The translations under genes were made by a program, and so were the position numbers. Positions 5,800 through 8,330 of a stretch of DNA of 8,330 nucleotides are shown piece after piece (positions within the stretch are counted from its first letter, which is position 1; each line of letters starts with the position of its first letter). The notes below the pieces were generated by a model. That model was given only the letters and a program-made list of their open reading frames with translations, made no database searches and was not told the origin of the DNA. Source of the stretch: Thermoleophilia bacterium (GTDB taxonomy: Bacteria > Actinomycetota > Thermoleophilia > Gaiellales > JAICJC01); the NCBI GenBank assembly GCA_025928435.1, contig JAICJM010000178.1:1-8330 (forward strand), written 5' to 3'.

Positions 5800-6217
5800 A
5801 TGCCATTGAGGCCGGGCGGCTCGTACGGTGGGCGCGTCAATCCACTCCCCGAGGAGGCGCACCGTGATCGAGACCACCTGTCACGCCTCTTCGCCTCCCG
5901 CGCCGTCTGGACGCACCGAAACGGCGGCCGCTTCGGCGGGCCCAGGCGAGGCTTCGACGCCATCGCCGCGTTCTTCGGCGAGTCGGTCGAGCTGTCGGCC
6001 GGCAGCCTGCGGGTCGAGCCGCGCGCGGCGATGGGCCAGGGCGAGGCCGTGGCCGTGCTCACGCACATGACCCGGCCGCCGGCCCGACGGCCGCGTGCTG
6101 GACGACGAGCAGGTGCACCTCTTCCGGATGCGCGCCGGCGTGGCCGTGGCCGTGCCGCGAACGGGTGATGTGGCGCGTCGCGTCGGCCCGATACACTGCG
6201 CAGAAGCATGGCGGTAG
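5800..6217 (+). pseudogene. SnoaL/NTF2-like gene with a frameshift
   Basis: In one frame, 5800 to about 6072 gives a SnoaL-like (NTF2 fold) sequence including HLSRLFASRAVWTHRNGG, GFDAIAAFFGESVELSAG and EAVAVLTHMT. From about 6074 the family sequence continues in another frame (GRRPDGRVLDDEQVHLFRM) to a TAG at 6215-6217. Removing one C from the CCC at 6071-6073 would restore a single frame. The start is also unclear: ATG 5800 is in frame, eight bases after the HD-GYP/LuxR stop. A strong Shine-Dalgarno (GAGGAGG, 5851-5857) with GTG 5864 exists but leads into the wrong frame. The intact protein would be a small enzyme or binding protein of unknown ligand. The broken frame overlaps the E1-alpha start by 10 bases. 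A sequencing or assembly error is the main alternative to real decay. This accounts for the otherwise gene-free 415 bases here. Confidence 0.75.
6192..6197 (+). promoter_or_regulatory. Candidate -10 box for the 2-oxoacid dehydrogenase operon
   Basis: TACACT keeps four of six consensus bases and ends ten bases before ATG 6208, implying a leader of a few bases at most. It lies in the 3' end of the broken SnoaL-like frame. No clear -35 box is visible. Confidence 0.35.
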
Positions 6218-7254
6218 CCCGTGAAGCCACGCCGGTCTCCTCGGCGGCGGACATCAAACAGGCGGATCTCGACCGCGAGGACCTCCTCAGCATCTACCGC
6301 TATATGCTGATCACGCGCGGTATCGAGGAGCGCGGCCACATCCTCTACCGGCAGGGCAAGATCCCCGGCAGCTTCTACACCGGCCGCGGCAACGAGGGCG
6401 CCTCGGTCGGCGTCGCGACGGCGATGCGGGCCGACGACGTCGGCGCCCCGATCCAGCGCGACATGGGCGTCCACGTGGCCCGCGGCACGGAGCCGTGGCG
6501 GATCTTCGCCCAGTACATGGGCCGCTCGGACGGGCTCGCCGCCGGCAAGGACGGCAACGTGCACATGGCCGACTTCCGGCTGGGCCTGATCGCCATGGTC
6601 AGCCACCTGCCGGCGCTCATGCCGGTCGCGGTCGGCTGCGCCCTCGCGTTCAAGATCCGGCGCGAGTCACGGGTGGCGGTCGCCTGGAGCGGCGACGGTG
6701 CCATGGCCCGTGGCGACGCCCACGAGGCGATGAACCTGGCCGGCGTGCACAAGCTCCCGGTCGTCTTCATCTGCGACAACAACCAGTACGCCTACTCGAC
6801 GCCGAACCGGCTCCAGTTCGGGGTCGACCATCTCGCCGAACGGGCCGCGGCGTACGGCTTCGAGGGGGTCGTGGTCGACGGCACAGATGTGCTCACCGTG
6901 TATCGCGAGGCCCACACCGCCATCGAGCGCGCCCGCGAGGGCGGCGGCCCGACGCTGCTCGAGCTCGTGACCCTGCGCATGGAGGGCCACGCCGTTCACG
7001 ACGACGCCTTCTACGTCCCCCGCGAGCTGCTCGAGGCCTATGCCAAGAAGGACCCGATCGAGCGCTACCGGCGCTGGCTGAAGGAGCAGAGCGTGCTCGA
7101 CGAGGCGCGCGACGACGAGATCAACGTCGAGGTCAAGAAGCTCCTGAACGACGCGATGAAGCGGGCCGAGGAGAGCCCGCTGCCCGAGCCGGGCGACCTG
7201 CACACGGGCGTGTACGCGGAGCCCGAAGAGCTCGACACGCCCCACCACCAATAA
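6208..7254 (+). CDS. 2-oxoacid dehydrogenase E1 component, alpha subunit (thiamine-dependent)
   Basis: This 348-residue subunit forms, with the beta subunit, the thiamine-diphosphate decarboxylase (E1) of a pyruvate, branched-chain or related 2-oxoacid dehydrogenase complex. The cofactor motif is clear: GDG at residues 162-164, then HEAMNLAGVHKLPVVFICDN with the Asn pair at 191-192. Other family marks are YTGRGNEGASVG near residue 60, GKDGNVHM, and RMEGHAVHDDAFYVP, the substrate-side loop that in relatives is phosphorylated. RDMGVHVARG replaces the more usual RDH segment, which hints at a subfamily but does not settle the substrate; I leave the symbol blank. It starts at ATG 6208 without a good Shine-Dalgarno. 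The beta-subunit gene follows after 10 bases and E2 after that, so this is the first gene of an operon that runs off the right edge. Confidence 0.93.
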   Translation: MAVAREATPVSSAADIKQADLDREDLLSIYRYMLITRGIEERGHILYRQGKIPGSFYTGRGNEGASVGVATAMRADDVGAPIQRDMGVHVARGTEPWRIFAQYMGRSDGLAAGKDGNVHMADFRLGLIAMVSHLPALMPVAVGCALAFKIRRESRVAVAWSGDGAMARGDAHEAMNLAGVHKLPVVFICDNNQYAYSTPNRLQFGVDHLAERAAAYGFEGVVVDGTDVLTVYREAHTAIERAREGGGPTLLELVTLRMEGHAVHDDAFYVPRELLEAYAKKDPIERYRRWLKEQSVLDEARDDEINVEVKKLLNDAMKRAEESPLPEPGDLHTGVYAEPEELDTPHHQ

Positions 7255-7264
7255 GCGAGGCCAC

Positions 7265-8242
7265 GTGGCGACGAAGACGTACCTGCAGGCGATCTCGGAC
7301 GCGCTCCGCGAGGAGATGCGGCGCGACTCGCGCGTGTTCCTGATCGGCGAGGACATCGGCGTCTACGGCGGCGCCTTCAAGGTCACCCAGGGCTTCCTGC
7401 AGGAGTTCGGCGAGGATCGCGTGATCGACTCGCCCCTGTCCGAGACGGCCATCGTCGGGTCGTGCACCGGCGCCGCGCTCATGGGCATGCGGCCCGTGTG
7501 CGAGATGCAGTTCTCCGACTTCGTCTCGTGCGCGTTCGACCAGCTGGTCACCGTCGCCGCCAAGCAGCACTACCGCGTCGGCACACCCGTGCCGATGGTC
7601 GTCCGCCTGCCGTCCGGCGGCGGGTTCTCCGGTGGGCCATTCCACTCGCAGAATCCCGAGGGCTTCTTCGCCCACTGCCCTGGCCTCAAGATCGCCTGCC
7701 CGTCGACGCCCGCAGACGCGAAGGGGCTCCTGATCCAGGCGATCCGCGACCCCAACCCGGTGCTCTATTTCGAGCACAAGCACCTGTACCGCCGCATCAA
7801 GGGCGAGGTACCCGACGGCGAGCACGCGGTGGAATTCGGCAAGGCGCGCGTGCACCGCGAGGGCACCGACCTGACCGTGGTGACCTACGGGGCGATGGTG
7901 TACACGGCCGAGGAGGCCGCCGACGCCGTGTCCGAGAAGGACGGCACCTCGGTCGAGATCGTCGACCTGCGCACCGTCGCGCCATGGGACCGGCAGGGCG
8001 TGATGGAGTCCGTGGCGAAGACCAGCAAGGTGATCGTCCTGCACGAGGACACCCACACGTCGGGGTTCGGCGCCGAGATCGCCGCCACCATCGCCGAGGA
8101 GGCGTTCGAGCTCCTCGACGGGCCGGTGGTGCGTGTCACCGCCCCCGACACGCCGGTGCCCTTCTCGCCGCCGCTCGAGAAGGCGTTCCTGCCCCAGGTG
8201 GCCGACGTGGTCGCCGCGATCGAGAAGCTGTCCGCCTACTGA
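7265..8242 (+). CDS. 2-oxoacid dehydrogenase E1 component, beta subunit
   Basis: This 325-residue partner of E1 alpha supplies half of the thiamine-diphosphate site and the subunit interface. It has normal family length and motifs: FLIGEDIGVYGGAFKVTQG (about residues 25-43), DSPLSETAIVG, EMQFSDF, and LPSGGGFSGGPFHSQNPEG, followed by HCPGLKIACPSTPADAKGLL. The transketolase C-terminal domain then has TVVTYGAMV, EIVDLRTVAPWD and HEDTHTSGFGAEIAA. All expected elements are present, so it should be active. The start is GTG 7265, four bases after a GAGG, and the product begins ATKTYLQAISDALREEM as in homologues. It is separated by 10 bases from E1 alpha and followed 23 bases later by E2. Pyruvate versus branched-chain oxoacid specificity cannot be decided from the subunit alone. 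Confidence 0.95.
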   Translation: MATKTYLQAISDALREEMRRDSRVFLIGEDIGVYGGAFKVTQGFLQEFGEDRVIDSPLSETAIVGSCTGAALMGMRPVCEMQFSDFVSCAFDQLVTVAAKQHYRVGTPVPMVVRLPSGGGFSGGPFHSQNPEGFFAHCPGLKIACPSTPADAKGLLIQAIRDPNPVLYFEHKHLYRRIKGEVPDGEHAVEFGKARVHREGTDLTVVTYGAMVYTAEEAADAVSEKDGTSVEIVDLRTVAPWDRQGVMESVAKTSKVIVLHEDTHTSGFGAEIAATIAEEAFELLDGPVVRVTAPDTPVPFSPPLEKAFLPQVADVVAAIEKLSAY

Positions 8243-8259
8243 TGAACCGGAGGAGCTGA
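8242..8259 (+). other. Five-codon mini-ORF between E1 beta and E2
   Basis: The E1-beta stop TGA (8240-8242) overlaps an ATG (8242-8244) as TGATG. That ATG opens a frame encoding only MNRRS before a TGA at 8257-8259. The E2 Shine-Dalgarno lies within it. It may be chance, or a stop-restart device that keeps ribosomes near the E2 start; no product is claimed. Confidence 0.3.
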
Positions 8260-8265
8260 CCTCAC

Positions 8266-8330
8266 ATGGCCACTGGAACACTCGTCGACGTCGTCATGCC
8301 CCAGATGGGCGTGAGCGTGTCCGAGGGAAC
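8266..8330 (+). CDS. Dihydrolipoamide acyltransferase E2, N-terminal lipoyl domain (cut by window edge)
   Basis: The 21 visible codons begin MATGTLVDVVMPQMGVSVSE. This is the first strand and turn of a biotinyl/lipoyl domain, as found at the N-terminus of E2 acyltransferases, which carry the acyl group from E1 to coenzyme A on a swinging lipoyl-lysine. The Shine-Dalgarno GGAGGAG (8249-8255) is ten bases upstream of ATG 8266. Position right behind both E1 genes makes E2 by far the likeliest identity; a separate lipoyl or biotinyl carrier protein is the remote alternative. The lipoylated lysine and the catalytic domain lie beyond the window. Confidence 0.88.
   Translation, partial: MATGTLVDVVMPQMGVSVSEG

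Noticed and set aside
5828..6070. 80-codon frame containing the GTG at 5864 behind a strong Shine-Dalgarno
   Set aside because: Its product is Ser/Ala/Arg-rich with no family features, whereas another frame over the same bases gives SnoaL-like sequence; kept only as a note on the pseudogene's 5' end.
4215..6293. Upstream part of an 803-codon open frame on the minus strand, ending at 3882
   Set aside because: Only the last 104 codons (the zinc-ribbon protein) look like protein. The rest is Arg/Gly/Ala-rich, antisense to the clear HD-GYP/LuxR gene, and shows no family motif: a high-GC shadow.
7133..8281. 382-codon minus-strand open frame opposite E1 alpha/E1 beta
   Set aside because: Antisense to two strongly conserved genes; composition is typical of an antisense high-GC frame and no motif is seen.

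Overview
The window is about 70% GC, with dense genes, GTG starts and several gene starts that look leaderless. These traits, plus a CIRCE-controlled groES-groEL pair and a tandem HD-GYP/LuxR protein of a type I associate with actinobacteria, suggest an actinobacterium, plausibly of the Thermoleophilia (Solirubrobacterales/Gaiellales). The lineage is inference from gene style; there is no rRNA or other marker gene here.

Layout. Positions 1-925 (minus strand) hold the chaperonin operon: the 5' part of groEL (cut by the window edge), groES, a groES promoter and a perfect CIRCE operator. A second CIRCE-like operator and the promoter's -35 box lie inside the last codons of the gene behind it, a 12-TM MFS transporter (946-2118, minus). 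Divergent from the transporter is a small ASCH-domain protein (2196-2543, plus). It converges, with one base between stop codons, on a metallo-beta-lactamase-fold protein that has lost most metal ligands (2545-3198, minus). A 31-bp AT-flanked palindrome (3213-3243) separates that gene from the next.

Positions 3241-5792 are the least ordinary part. A membrane-anchored GGDEF-like protein with a ruined active-site motif (GTTEF) overlaps by 4 bp a small nine-cysteine zinc-ribbon protein. Divergent from this pair, across about 51 bp, is a 514-residue protein with a degenerate HD-GYP-like half, an intact HD (GYH) half and a C-terminal LuxR helix-turn-helix. Together they look like an uncharacterised signalling locus built on cyclic-di-GMP-type domains, in which an HD-GYP module is wired directly to DNA binding. 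Ligand, target genes and physical partnership are inference.

Positions 5793-6207 carry a frameshifted SnoaL/NTF2-like gene. From 6208 to the right edge runs a 2-oxoacid dehydrogenase operon (plus strand): E1 alpha, E1 beta and the start of the lipoyl-bearing E2. These would decarboxylate a 2-oxoacid (pyruvate or a branched-chain oxoacid) and pass the acyl group to CoA. I saw no tRNA, rRNA, CRISPR array or complete insertion sequence.
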